Source of the DNA: an uncultured Kroppenstedtia sp.
GTDB taxonomy: Bacteria; Bacillota; Bacilli; Thermoactinomycetales; DSM-45169
Length of the DNA stretch: 6,520 nucleotides
Reading direction: 5' to 3'
NCBI GenBank assembly: GCA_959600065.1
Contig: CAUGKZ010000099.1
Span: 1 to 6,520, forward strand
In this document: positions 1 to 6,520 of the stretch, piece by piece
Layout: each line of letters starts with the position of its first letter
Position numbering within the stretch: the first letter of the stretch is position 1
Notes under the pieces: model-generated
Database searches by the model: none
Told to the model about the DNA's origin: nothing
What the model saw: only the letters and a program-made list of their open reading frames with translations
Position numbers and translations under genes: made by a program

Positions 1-57
1 AACAGATTGGGCGATCCAGCTGAAGGAGTGAAACCTCCACTCGCCCGCCCCTCACTT

Positions 58-90
58 AAAAACCAGGACCCGCAACGGGTCCTGGTTTTT
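58..90. terminator. Perfect bidirectional intrinsic terminator (left copy)
   Basis: Two perfectly complementary 15-base arms (58-72 and 76-90) surround the three-base loop CAA. The GC-rich core CCAGGACCCG is flanked by five A on the left and five T on the right, so the hairpin has a terminal T-run on either strand. On the minus strand it follows the stop codon of the GH92 remnant by only a few bases, as the right copy follows the intact GH92 gene. On the plus strand it could end a gene lying left of the window. It is far upstream of the GH43 promoter, so it also shields that gene from read-through. Confidence 0.9.
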
Positions 91-130
91 GATTGGATCA
101 TTTGGATAACGAGTAAATCGTCGCATGAGC
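58..130. repeat. Direct repeat, left copy (GH92 3' end plus terminator)
   Basis: This stretch matches 2388-2460 in the same orientation at 70 of 73 positions without gaps. The three differences are G/A at 79 versus 2409, G/A at 111 versus 2441 and A/G at 115 versus 2445. It contains the terminator hairpin and, on the minus strand, the last codons and stop of a GH92-type gene. The match ends where the remnant departs from the intact gene. Confidence 0.95.
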
Positions 131-187
131 GCATCTCGCTTTTCTAGAAACATATATATACGCCTGATGCAAGCAATGGAATAGCTG
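98..187 (-). pseudogene. Remnant of the 3' end of a second GH92 gene
   Basis: Read on the minus strand, this piece aligns with the end of the intact GH92 gene in the same frame. Block one (98-130) reads HATIYSLSK then stop, against HATIHLLSK in the intact gene. Block two (162-187, 22 of 26 bases identical to 2591-2616, all four changes transitions) reads QLFHCLHQA against QLLYRLHQA. Between them are 31 bases here and 130 in the intact gene, so 99 bases (33 codons) are missing and the frame is kept. Nothing before block two resembles the GH92 protein with confidence, and an in-frame stop lies further upstream. It is best read as the decayed tail of a duplicated GH92 gene, lacking the catalytic domain and presumably not functional. 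A weak extra match (about 190-204 to 2669-2683) may extend it, but it is too short to trust. Confidence 0.75.
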
Positions 188-277
188 TCTTTTGGATCGC
201 TTCGGCTGCGTCGCAGGTTTAATGGCAAAAATAAATACATCAATATTCCCAATTTTACTACTAATCTATCCTCAAAG

Positions 278-286
278 TGATATAAT
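278..286 (+). promoter_or_regulatory. Extended -10 promoter of the GH43 gene
   Basis: TGATATAAT is a perfect TATAAT hexamer (281-286) preceded by the extended -10 dinucleotide TG at the usual one-base distance. No good -35 hexamer stands 16-18 bases upstream; TTACTA at 255-260 is weak and 20 bases away. That is normal for extended -10 promoters. The surrounding leader 211-360 is AT-rich (48 G or C in 150 bases). Transcription would begin near 292-294 and give a leader of about 75 bases before the ATG at 369. I found no convincing catabolite-repression operator here. Confidence 0.55.
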
Positions 287-354
287 TGGAGTCGAACGAA
301 TAAAAAAATTGCGTGTTCACACCATTCACTTTTCAGCGAAAGGTTGGTTAAAAA

Positions 355-362
355 AGGTGATC
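355..362 (+). promoter_or_regulatory. Ribosome binding site that fixes the GH43 start
   Basis: AGGTGATC matches the complement of the 16S rRNA 3' end (AGGAGGTGATC) over eight bases. It is followed after six bases by ATG at 369, a good spacing. No comparable site precedes the start codons further upstream in the same frame. It therefore supports 369 as the start, although a GTG at 357-359 lies inside the site itself. Confidence 0.75.
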
Positions 363-368
363 AAAAAT

Positions 369-2210
369 ATGACAGGGATGATATTGACCTCTGTATTTCT
401 GTTATTTTCGGTTGGGCTTCTCTTTTTTGTCAGTCCCAAAGAAACACAAGGTTCAAGCCCCGAAAATACCTATACTGCTTCCACATCTACATTCGAAAAT
501 CCAATCAATATAGCTGGCGCAGACCCCTATGCCATGGTTCATAGTGATGGTTACTATTATTTCACCCGAACTTTAGGTAATCGTCTCGATCTCTGGAAAT
601 CTAGAACACTGACAGGGATAGACCTGGGCGAACGAAAAACAGTTTGGACCCCACCTGCAAACTTAAAAGATATCTGGGCGCCAGAAATCCATTTTGTTAA
701 CGGAAAGTGGTATATCTACTACACCGCAAACACAGGATGTGGAGATGACTGCCGTGGCGTATACGTTCTTGAGAATTCGTCCGCCGATCCTTTAAAAGGA
801 GAGTGGGTAGAGAAAGGAAAAATAAACACCCAATATTCTGGACTGGACGGAACCGTCTTTGAACATCAGGGCCAGTTGTATTTTTCGTATGCCGCATATG
901 GAGACTGGTCCGGTGAGCACGGTAGTGCAGTTGCGATTGCGAAAATGTCTAATCCATGGACCCTAACAGGAGAAAATGTGATCTTAACCTATCCGGAATA
1001 CGATTGGGAAAAGAAAGGAATGCATGTCAACGAGGGGTCTATTATTTTGAAGCGAAACGGGAAATTACATCTCGTTTATTCAGCAAGTGCCTGTTGGGAA
1101 GACGATTATGCAATGGGGATGCTAACGGCTGCAGATGACAGTAATTTGTTAGACCCGGATTCTTGGTCAAAATCAAGGGATCCCGTATTTAGTAAATCAG
1201 AGAAGAACGGTGTTTATGGCCCTGGGCACAATTCATTTGTCAAATCAAAAGACGGAACAGAAGATTGGATCGTATACCATGGAAACAGCGCCCCCGACCA
1301 AGGGTGTGGAGCCCGTCCAACCAGAGTACAAAAATTCACATGGAACGAGGACGACCATCCGAATTTTGGAGATCCAGAAATCGGCCCATTAAAGGTTCCA
1401 TCGAGTGAATACACCATTGAAGCCGAACACGGGATCATGAAGCAAGTGAAATTAAATGAGAAAAAAGACGCCTCGAACGGAAAAACCGTAACCCTGAATC
1501 AGGAAGATAGCCAACTGCTCATCCAGGATGTCAATGTTCCAGCGGCCGGGACCTATACCATGACGGTCAAATATTCAAATGAAGACCCATCGGATGCGAC
1601 AAACTCCGTATCCGTTAACGGAAATCCCGCCACTAGTCTGAAATATCCTTATACAGGCAAAGATTTTGGTACAGTGGAAATGAAAGTAGATCTTCGTAAA
1701 GGCTACGACAACACCATTGAATTTAAAAAAGAAAAAGGTTCTGTTGAAATTGACTCCATTGAAATTAACGGCGAAGTCACCGTCTCGATTGAATCCGGCA
1801 AAGAATACAAATTGATAAATCCAAACGGAGGTAAAGCATTAGACGTAGAGGCGGAATCCAGCAACGTCAGAACATGGGACGATTCAAAGGGCGGGACTTC
1901 TCAGCGCTGGGAAATTGTCGACATCGGGGACGCTACGTATAAAATCATCCACTCCGAAAGTGGTAAAGTATTATCTTTAAATGAGGAATCGGGCCATGTA
2001 AACATTCAGGATTGGACTCAGTCAACTTCACAGAAATGGAAAATAAGAAATACAGGCGATGGTTATTACAAACTGGTCAATGTGCTCAATGGAAAAGCGT
2101 TAGATGTCAGTGGAGCCAGTATAGACAGCGGAGCAAATGTGGGTGTTTGGGATGATATTCCTGGGGGGATTGCACAGATTTGGTTGCTCTATAAACTAGA
2201 TCCTAAATGA
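369..2210 (+). CDS. Secreted GH43 family glycosidase, probable alpha-L-arabinofuranosidase, with CBM6/35-like and ricin-type lectin domains
   Basis: The 613-residue protein probably removes arabinofuranose units from arabinan or arabinoxylan outside the cell. Residues 4-21 form a hydrophobic signal segment followed by a Ser/Thr-rich linker; the cleavage site is unclear. The five-bladed GH43 domain (about 43-345) shows the expected acids: base Asp52 (GADPY), modulator Asp160 (LDGT) and acid Glu222 (VNEGS). It also has the pocket histidine His286 (GPGHNSF). WAPEIH and DWIVYHGN recall the group around LbAraf43 and SavAraf43A (GH43_26), a subfamily assigned from memory. Residues 347-467 look like a CBM6/CBM35 sandwich. 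Residues 475-613 form a ricin-type beta-trefoil with three QxW motifs (QRW 512, QKW 555, QIW 603). The open frame extends up to 192, but the promoter at 278-286 and ribosome binding site at 355-362 rule that out. GTG at 357 is an alternative and would add a lysine to the signal peptide. The gene ends in TGA TGA TAA and is more AT-rich than its neighbour. The fold is certain; xylosidase or arabinanase activity remains possible. Confidence 0.93.
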   Translation: MTGMILTSVFLLFSVGLLFFVSPKETQGSSPENTYTASTSTFENPINIAGADPYAMVHSDGYYYFTRTLGNRLDLWKSRTLTGIDLGERKTVWTPPANLKDIWAPEIHFVNGKWYIYYTANTGCGDDCRGVYVLENSSADPLKGEWVEKGKINTQYSGLDGTVFEHQGQLYFSYAAYGDWSGEHGSAVAIAKMSNPWTLTGENVILTYPEYDWEKKGMHVNEGSIILKRNGKLHLVYSASACWEDDYAMGMLTAADDSNLLDPDSWSKSRDPVFSKSEKNGVYGPGHNSFVKSKDGTEDWIVYHGNSAPDQGCGARPTRVQKFTWNEDDHPNFGDPEIGPLKVPSSEYTIEAEHGIMKQVKLNEKKDASNGKTVTLNQEDSQLLIQDVNVPAAGTYTMTVKYSNEDPSDATNSVSVNGNPATSLKYPYTGKDFGTVEMKVDLRKGYDNTIEFKKEKGSVEIDSIEINGEVTVSIESGKEYKLINPNGGKALDVEAESSNVRTWDDSKGGTSQRWEIVDIGDATYKIIHSESGKVLSLNEESGHVNIQDWTQSTSQKWKIRNTGDGYYKLVNVLNGKALDVSGASIDSGANVGVWDDIPGGIAQIWLLYKLDPK

Positions 2211-2384
2211 TGATAAGAGAAAGGCGCCTTCGCAGCCATTGATCCAAGCAGAGATCAACTCTAGTGAGGTTTTCCTCTCCGCCGCCAGACTTGCTGCCAG
2301 CTTCTCCTGAACACCCTTGTCTGAAGCTAGCAGCTACCATACCTACCCCCCTCGGGATTTTCACAATCGCCCATGCCGGCGCAC

Positions 2385-2423
2385 ATCAAAAACCAGGACC
2401 CGCAACGGATCCTGGTTTTTGAT
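2385..2423. terminator. Shared bidirectional terminator between the convergent genes (right copy)
   Basis: Arms of 18 bases (2385-2402 and 2406-2423) surround the loop CAA and pair perfectly except for one C/A mismatch (2399 with 2409). On the minus strand the hairpin starts four bases after the GH92 stop codon and ends in a T-run, so it clearly terminates that gene. On the plus strand it also ends in five T and lies about 175 bases after the GH43 stop. It is the only convincing terminator available to the GH43 gene. Confidence 0.9.
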
Positions 2424-2460
2424 TGGATCATTTGGATAACAAGTGAATCGTCGCATGAGC
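2388..2460. repeat. Direct repeat, right copy (GH92 3' end plus terminator)
   Basis: This is the partner of 58-130 at 70 of 73 identical positions. Here the repeat is continuous with an intact GH92 gene, so this copy is the natural context and the left copy is the displaced one. The two copies are 2330 bases apart and bracket the whole GH43 gene. Confidence 0.95.
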
Positions 2461-5400
2461 ATCTGCAGTCAGCTGTCTTTTTGCCTGGGCTGAAATCTGG
2501 AGTTTCGGTATGCTGTATTTAATATCCCTGAGGAGTTTCTTCATCTGTTGGATGGCTCGACTGGAGTGTTCTTTCTTATATTGATTCTGTGCCTGATGCA
2601 AACGATAGAGTAGCTGCGCCTTTTTCTGCTTCCCTATCTCTCCTGATTTCCCATACCCTTGAATCGATTTTTCCATCGCTTCGAAGTGGGTCTGGGCGTC
2701 CGATCTACCGAGCAGTTCCATTTCAGCCAAGGATGTGGTAGCCTCCCCACCATTGGAGGTCACTTCCAGACGGTAGAAGGAGTATTTCCCTGGATGCTGG
2801 ATGGTAAAGGCGCGGGTATACTGGCGCCATCTGAATTTTTCATCGCTTCTCCGATCCAAGGTGGTCCACTTCTTCCCATCCTTGGATCCTTTCAAAACCC
2901 AACTTTTTGGATCGGCTCCGCTGGTAGTCCCTGAAGTCAAGGTGTACATCTGAGCCTTCGGTTTCCCGTCCTTAAACTGGTATTGGATCCAGGGAGTTTT
3001 GCTTTCTATGGACCAGCGAGTGTCCGAGGTATTGTCAAACAATTGATCTGCACGACCCCCTTCACTATCTGTGGCCACACCCTTTCCTTTGGCGCTCAAT
3101 CCATCCGTCAAATCCTTCATGGGTTGCGGTGCCAGCTTCGACCCATCTGTAGCCACTGGAGTGATTGATTCAGGCAGATCCTTTTCTTGACTTCCCCATT
3201 TAGAGGGTTTGGAACCCATCTCAAAATCCAAGACAGCTCCTTTGGCAAGGATCTCATGAGGTACTTGAGTCCGGGTGTACTTTTTGCTATTGATTTTCAA
3301 GCTTTGCACATAGCGATTGGATGAGCTGTTCTTAGGAGCGTTGACCACGATTTTCTTTCCATTTTCCAAATGGACAGTCGCTTTCTTGAAGAGAGGCGAA
3401 CCGATCACATACTCGGGACTGCCCATCTGCAAAGGATAAAAGCCCAATGCACTGAAGATATACCAGGCAGACATTTCTCCGTTGTCTTCGTCTCCAGGAT
3501 ATCCCTGGCCGATCTCGCTACCGATGTAGAGCCGCTCCAACACTTCCCGCACTTTCTCCTGGGCTTTCCAAGGTTGCCCTGCATAATTGTACATGTAGGC
3601 GATGTGGTGGGCGGGTTGGTTACTGTGGCCGTACATGCCCATCCGCACATCTCTCGCTTCTCTCATTTCGTGAATCACGCCGCCATAGGCTCCTTTGTAA
3701 GCAGGCAATGCGGTTTCCGGAGTGCTGAAGAACTTATCCAGCTTTTTGGCCAGTTTTTCTCGGCCCCCATACAGATTCGCCAACCCTTGTCCATCTTGTG
3801 GAGCGTGGAAAGCCATATTCCAGGCGTTCGTCTCGGTATAATCCCCTCCCCACTCTGCAGGGTCGAATTGTTCCGGAGTCGTTCTCCAGGATCCGTCTGA
3901 CTTCCTCCCCATAAAAAATTGCACATCTGGATGGAACAGGTGGATGTAATTCTGCGCCCGATTCAGATAGTACTGATAGTCCTCCTTATAGTGGGAGTGA
4001 TAGGGATCCTTTTTGTCTCCCTTTTGATCCAAAGCGTGGGCCAGGTTCGCAATTCCAAAATCGTTGATGTATCCATCTAGCGACCAGGATAATCCTTCAC
4101 CTGTCGAAGTGTTGGTATACCCGTCAAAGATCGAGGTGTTTAGCCCCTTCCTGCCTGTACCTGCATTGGGACTGACCACCGCAGCATTTTTGATCGCGGA
4201 CTGGTAAAAGCTTTGGACATCAAAATTGGTGACCCCTTTTAGATAAGCATCTGCAAAAGCTATATCGGAGCTGGTCCCGACCATCAGATTGGCATAGCCG
4301 GGAGAGGACCACCTGGAGACCCAGCCCCCATCTCGGTAATGCTGGACAAACCCATCGATCATCTCCCCGGCCTTCTTCGGAGTCAGCAAGGAATAGGCTG
4401 GCCAGGCGGCCCGGTAGGTGTCCCAGAAACCATTGTTGACATAGGATTTTCCGGTCACTACCTTGGCACCGGTTTGAGTGGGGGTGTCATCTCTCTCTGC
4501 AGGAGAAAAGGGACTGGCATACTTGTATTTCGGTTGCTCCTTCGTACCTACATTTTCAAAACCGGAGTTTGGATAGAGGAACAATCGATACATATTGGAA
4601 TACAGAGTGACGAGCTGGTCTTCCGTCGCCCCTTCCACTTCGATCTTCTTCAGTTTTTCATCCCACTGCTTCTGTGCTCTTTTCTTTATAGATGAAAAGG
4701 TGTCCTTCGGCCCAATCTCCTGCTCCAGGTTTTTCTTGGCTTGATCCACACTGATCAAAGAGGTTGCAATCTTCATGTTCACCACTTTGCTGCCCTCTTT
4801 GCCGGTGTTGAATCGGAAGTAACCGGCCACGCCATCCCGCTCTTCTCCTGTCAGCTTTCCTCCCGATGCCACCGGTTGATCAAATGTCGCATAAACAAAC
4901 ATCCGCGTCGCACCTGTGGACAAACCACTTTTGACATCTGAGTAACCTGAAAGTTCCCCCTTCTTCGGATCCAGAGTGAGACCGCCATCATTATTCACAT
5001 TATCAAAAATTAGATGGGAGTTGCCTCCCTTAAACTTGAATCGAATCATCGCCGCATGATCTGTCGGGGCCATCTCCGTTTGAATCCCATTATCAAACTG
5101 TACACGGTAATAGTGAGCCTGCGCGACTTCATTAGAGTGTCGGAAGGGTAAGGCGCGATCCTTCCGATTGGCACTGGGCACCTTTCCTTTGTCATCTGAG
5201 GGCATCACTTGAAATGTTTGACGATCCCCCATCCAGGGACTCGTTTCATGGCTGAGGGAGAAAGCCTCGATTTGCGGAAGGTTATCCTCGTTGTTTCTTT
5301 CATGATAATGATAGAGCCAGCTGGTTGAACCGGAGTCAGTCACCGGCGTCCAGAAATTAAAACCATGGGGAACCGCCACAGCGGGAAAATTGTTTCCCCT

Positions 5401-6520
5401 GGAAAAGGTTCCATTGGACTGCGTGCCTCGTAAGGTGTTTACATATTCAGAAGGCTTAGAATAGGTCTTGGGGGTGGGGCTTCCTTCAATTTGGATATCG
5501 TCGATGCTTCCCTTGAAAACTCCCGGTCCCTTGGGATTATCATAGGCGACCAGGATCCGTTTAATCGTTTTGCCAGCTGCGACAGCACCAATCTGGGACT
5601 TTTTATAGTTCCACTGATTGGGATACAAGGTTTTCGATTTTCCCTGTTCCCTCGGATGTAATTGGATGCCGTGTTGATCTACTGCACCTAGATCGTGGAG
5701 ATAGGTTCCGTCTGAAAAGGCAAGGTCGATCGTCATATAGGTACTGGCATCGTCCATTTGATCTCGGGTCGTAAATTCGGGGAAAATATAGTAGGAGAGT
5801 TCTGTCTTCGAAGTTACAGGAATCTTTACATCAAAAACCTTGTTGTAAGAATAAGCTCGTCCTTTGGCCTTGTGGGAACCGCCATAGGTAAGCGCTTTCG
5901 ATCCGGTCCAACCCACTTTTGTCTTAGCCATATATGCACTAGAAGGACCGTTGCCAATCTCAGATTTCATATCCGTAGGAGGGGGTGGCGGAACATCGAT
6001 TCCATTGGAAAGTTGGATTTCCGCCAGTTGGATCATGGGTTCACCGCCGTTTTTGGTGATGTCCAACCGGTAATACAAATACTTCTCTTGGTTCTCCAAC
6101 TCATAGATTTTGGTCTGAAACCGGTCTTTGAACACTTCATCAGTTCTCTTATCTAGTGGGGTCCAGTTTTTTCCGTCCTGGGAGCCTGAAAAAGTCCAAT
6201 CCCTTGGATCCCTGCCTTCAAAGTCATTGGCCGAGGTCAATGCAAACTTGACGACCGACTCCGCTTCGGACAGTTTCATCTGGATCGAGGCCGTTTTTTC
6301 CTTAATCAGCCATTTGGTGTTCAAATCCCGGTCGATCAATTTGTCTTTGGTTTCATTCGGTGGATTTTCACCGGACACGGTGATCTCTTTCAATTGATCC
6401 GTGATATCCCCCTGAATGCCGTCAAATGGGATATTGCCGTCCACACCGGAAGCCATTTTCTTACCTGATGCATCGGTTTCCACGGTGTTTTTCCAAGTCG
6501 GTGGTGGATCCCCTTTTTCA
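2428..6520 (-). CDS. Secreted multidomain GH92 family alpha-mannosidase (5' end outside window)
   Basis: This is a large extracellular exo-alpha-mannosidase. GH92 enzymes are calcium-dependent and invert the anomeric carbon. The frame is open to the window edge, so the GTG at 6483 is not the real start and the signal peptide lies outside; residues are counted from that GTG. An F5/8 type C domain (about 28-160) and a PPPPPT linker come first. A second galactose-binding-like sandwich (about 172-335) follows. Next are the GH92 N-terminal sandwich (about 345-580) and the helical catalytic domain (about 600-1098). A second F5/8 C domain (about 1115-1260) and a FIMAH-like helical tail (1262-1351) close the protein. 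Key motifs are GFWDTYRAAWP (685-695), YTETNAWN with probable acid Glu884, IHEM with His938-Glu939, GHSNQPAHH (952-960) and GDEDNGE with Asp998 and Asp1000. Their spacing fits Glu533, His584-Glu585, Asp642 and Asp644 of BT3990, where the His-Glu pair favours alpha-1,2 linkages. No cell-wall sorting signal is visible at the C-terminus. Convergent with the GH43 gene, it is transcribed from a promoter outside the window. Confidence 0.95.
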   Translation of the reverse strand, partial: EKGDPPPTWKNTVETDASGKKMASGVDGNIPFDGIQGDITDQLKEITVSGENPPNETKDKLIDRDLNTKWLIKEKTASIQMKLSEAESVVKFALTSANDFEGRDPRDWTFSGSQDGKNWTPLDKRTDEVFKDRFQTKIYELENQEKYLYYRLDITKNGGEPMIQLAEIQLSNGIDVPPPPPTDMKSEIGNGPSSAYMAKTKVGWTGSKALTYGGSHKAKGRAYSYNKVFDVKIPVTSKTELSYYIFPEFTTRDQMDDASTYMTIDLAFSDGTYLHDLGAVDQHGIQLHPREQGKSKTLYPNQWNYKKSQIGAVAAGKTIKRILVAYDNPKGPGVFKGSIDDIQIEGSPTPKTYSKPSEYVNTLRGTQSNGTFSRGNNFPAVAVPHGFNFWTPVTDSGSTSWLYHYHERNNEDNLPQIEAFSLSHETSPWMGDRQTFQVMPSDDKGKVPSANRKDRALPFRHSNEVAQAHYYRVQFDNGIQTEMAPTDHAAMIRFKFKGGNSHLIFDNVNNDGGLTLDPKKGELSGYSDVKSGLSTGATRMFVYATFDQPVASGGKLTGEERDGVAGYFRFNTGKEGSKVVNMKIATSLISVDQAKKNLEQEIGPKDTFSSIKKRAQKQWDEKLKKIEVEGATEDQLVTLYSNMYRLFLYPNSGFENVGTKEQPKYKYASPFSPAERDDTPTQTGAKVVTGKSYVNNGFWDTYRAAWPAYSLLTPKKAGEMIDGFVQHYRDGGWVSRWSSPGYANLMVGTSSDIAFADAYLKGVTNFDVQSFYQSAIKNAAVVSPNAGTGRKGLNTSIFDGYTNTSTGEGLSWSLDGYINDFGIANLAHALDQKGDKKDPYHSHYKEDYQYYLNRAQNYIHLFHPDVQFFMGRKSDGSWRTTPEQFDPAEWGGDYTETNAWNMAFHAPQDGQGLANLYGGREKLAKKLDKFFSTPETALPAYKGAYGGVIHEMREARDVRMGMYGHSNQPAHHIAYMYNYAGQPWKAQEKVREVLERLYIGSEIGQGYPGDEDNGEMSAWYIFSALGFYPLQMGSPEYVIGSPLFKKATVHLENGKKIVVNAPKNSSSNRYVQSLKINSKKYTRTQVPHEILAKGAVLDFEMGSKPSKWGSQEKDLPESITPVATDGSKLAPQPMKDLTDGLSAKGKGVATDSEGGRADQLFDNTSDTRWSIESKTPWIQYQFKDGKPKAQMYTLTSGTTSGADPKSWVLKGSKDGKKWTTLDRRSDEKFRWRQYTRAFTIQHPGKYSFYRLEVTSNGGEATTSLAEMELLGRSDAQTHFEAMEKSIQGYGKSGEIGKQKKAQLLYRLHQAQNQYKKEHSSRAIQQMKKLLRDIKYSIPKLQISAQAKRQLTADAHATIHLLSK

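Noticed and set aside
2..31. Possible last nine codons and TGA of a plus-strand gene (reads TDWAIQLKE then stop), ending 26 bases before the left terminator.
   Set aside because: Position and spacing are plausible, but nine residues cannot be recognised and other frames also stop nearby. Too short to annotate.
9..46. Inverted pair GGGCGA (9-14) and TCGCCC (41-46) enclosing a small GGAG/CTCC hairpin.
   Set aside because: Could be a small RNA structure or part of a terminator region, but the stems are short, no T-run follows directly, and the element is cut by the window edge.
52..252. 66-codon minus-strand open frame across the left repeat.
   Set aside because: It runs in a different frame from the GH92 remnant, reads straight through the terminator hairpin and resembles no protein. 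The remnant frame explains the sequence better.
329..345. Possible catabolite-repression (cre) operator around TTCAGCGAAAGG upstream of the GH43 start.
   Set aside because: Only the central GCG-like core resembles the consensus; the flanking positions do not match on either strand.
3370..3900. 176-codon plus-strand open frame inside the GH92 gene.
   Set aside because: It lies wholly opposite the conserved catalytic part of GH92 and is an antisense shadow. The same holds for the other plus-strand frames between 2659 and 6397.
6481..6483. GTG at 6483 as the start of the GH92 gene.
   Set aside because: The frame continues upstream without a stop to the window edge and reads EKGDPPPTW, like the conserved stretch before the first F5/8 C domain in related GH92 proteins. 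No ribosome binding site or signal peptide is present at 6483.
369..6520. A joint system in which the arabinosidase and mannosidase attack one polymer such as an arabinomannan.
   Set aside because: The genes are convergent, have separate promoters, and differ in composition. Adjacency is better explained by insertion next to a duplicated GH92 tail. Nothing in the sequence shows a shared substrate.

Overview
The window holds two large genes for secreted carbohydrate-active enzymes. They face each other and are separated by about 220 bases. Left to right, on the plus strand, is a GH43-family enzyme (369-2210), most like alpha-L-arabinofuranosidases, with a CBM6/CBM35-like beta-sandwich and a ricin-type beta-trefoil behind the catalytic domain. 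On the minus strand is a very large GH92-family alpha-mannosidase (2428 to the right edge). Its N-terminus lies beyond the window. It carries F5/8 type C domains at both ends of the catalytic core and a FIMAH-like helical tail.

The organism is probably a Gram-positive Bacillota (Firmicutes) species. A member of the Thermoactinomycetaceae or a Paenibacillus-like relative would fit. The grounds are strong Shine-Dalgarno sequences, intermediate base composition, the FIMAH-like tail, and a GH92 architecture otherwise familiar from Actinobacteria. This is inference, not a sequence match.

The most notable structure is a duplication. Bases 58-130 repeat bases 2388-2460 with only three differences (70/73). 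The repeat contains a strong bidirectional terminator hairpin plus the last codons of the GH92 gene. A second matching block (162-187 against 2591-2616) keeps the same reading frame. The left edge therefore carries the remnant of a second GH92 3' end, shortened in frame by 33 codons. The GH43 gene, with an AT-rich leader, sits between the two copies. This suggests that the GH43 gene replaced or entered a duplicated GH92 locus.

The GH43 gene has its own likely promoter (extended -10 at 278-286) and ribosome binding site (355-362), which place its start at 369 rather than further upstream. Both genes can end at the hairpin at 2385-2423. The two enzymes are not in one operon. They probably act separately outside the cell, releasing arabinose and mannose from plant or fungal polysaccharides and glycoproteins. 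I saw no RNA genes, CRISPR array, complete insertion sequence or undescribed defence or signalling system.
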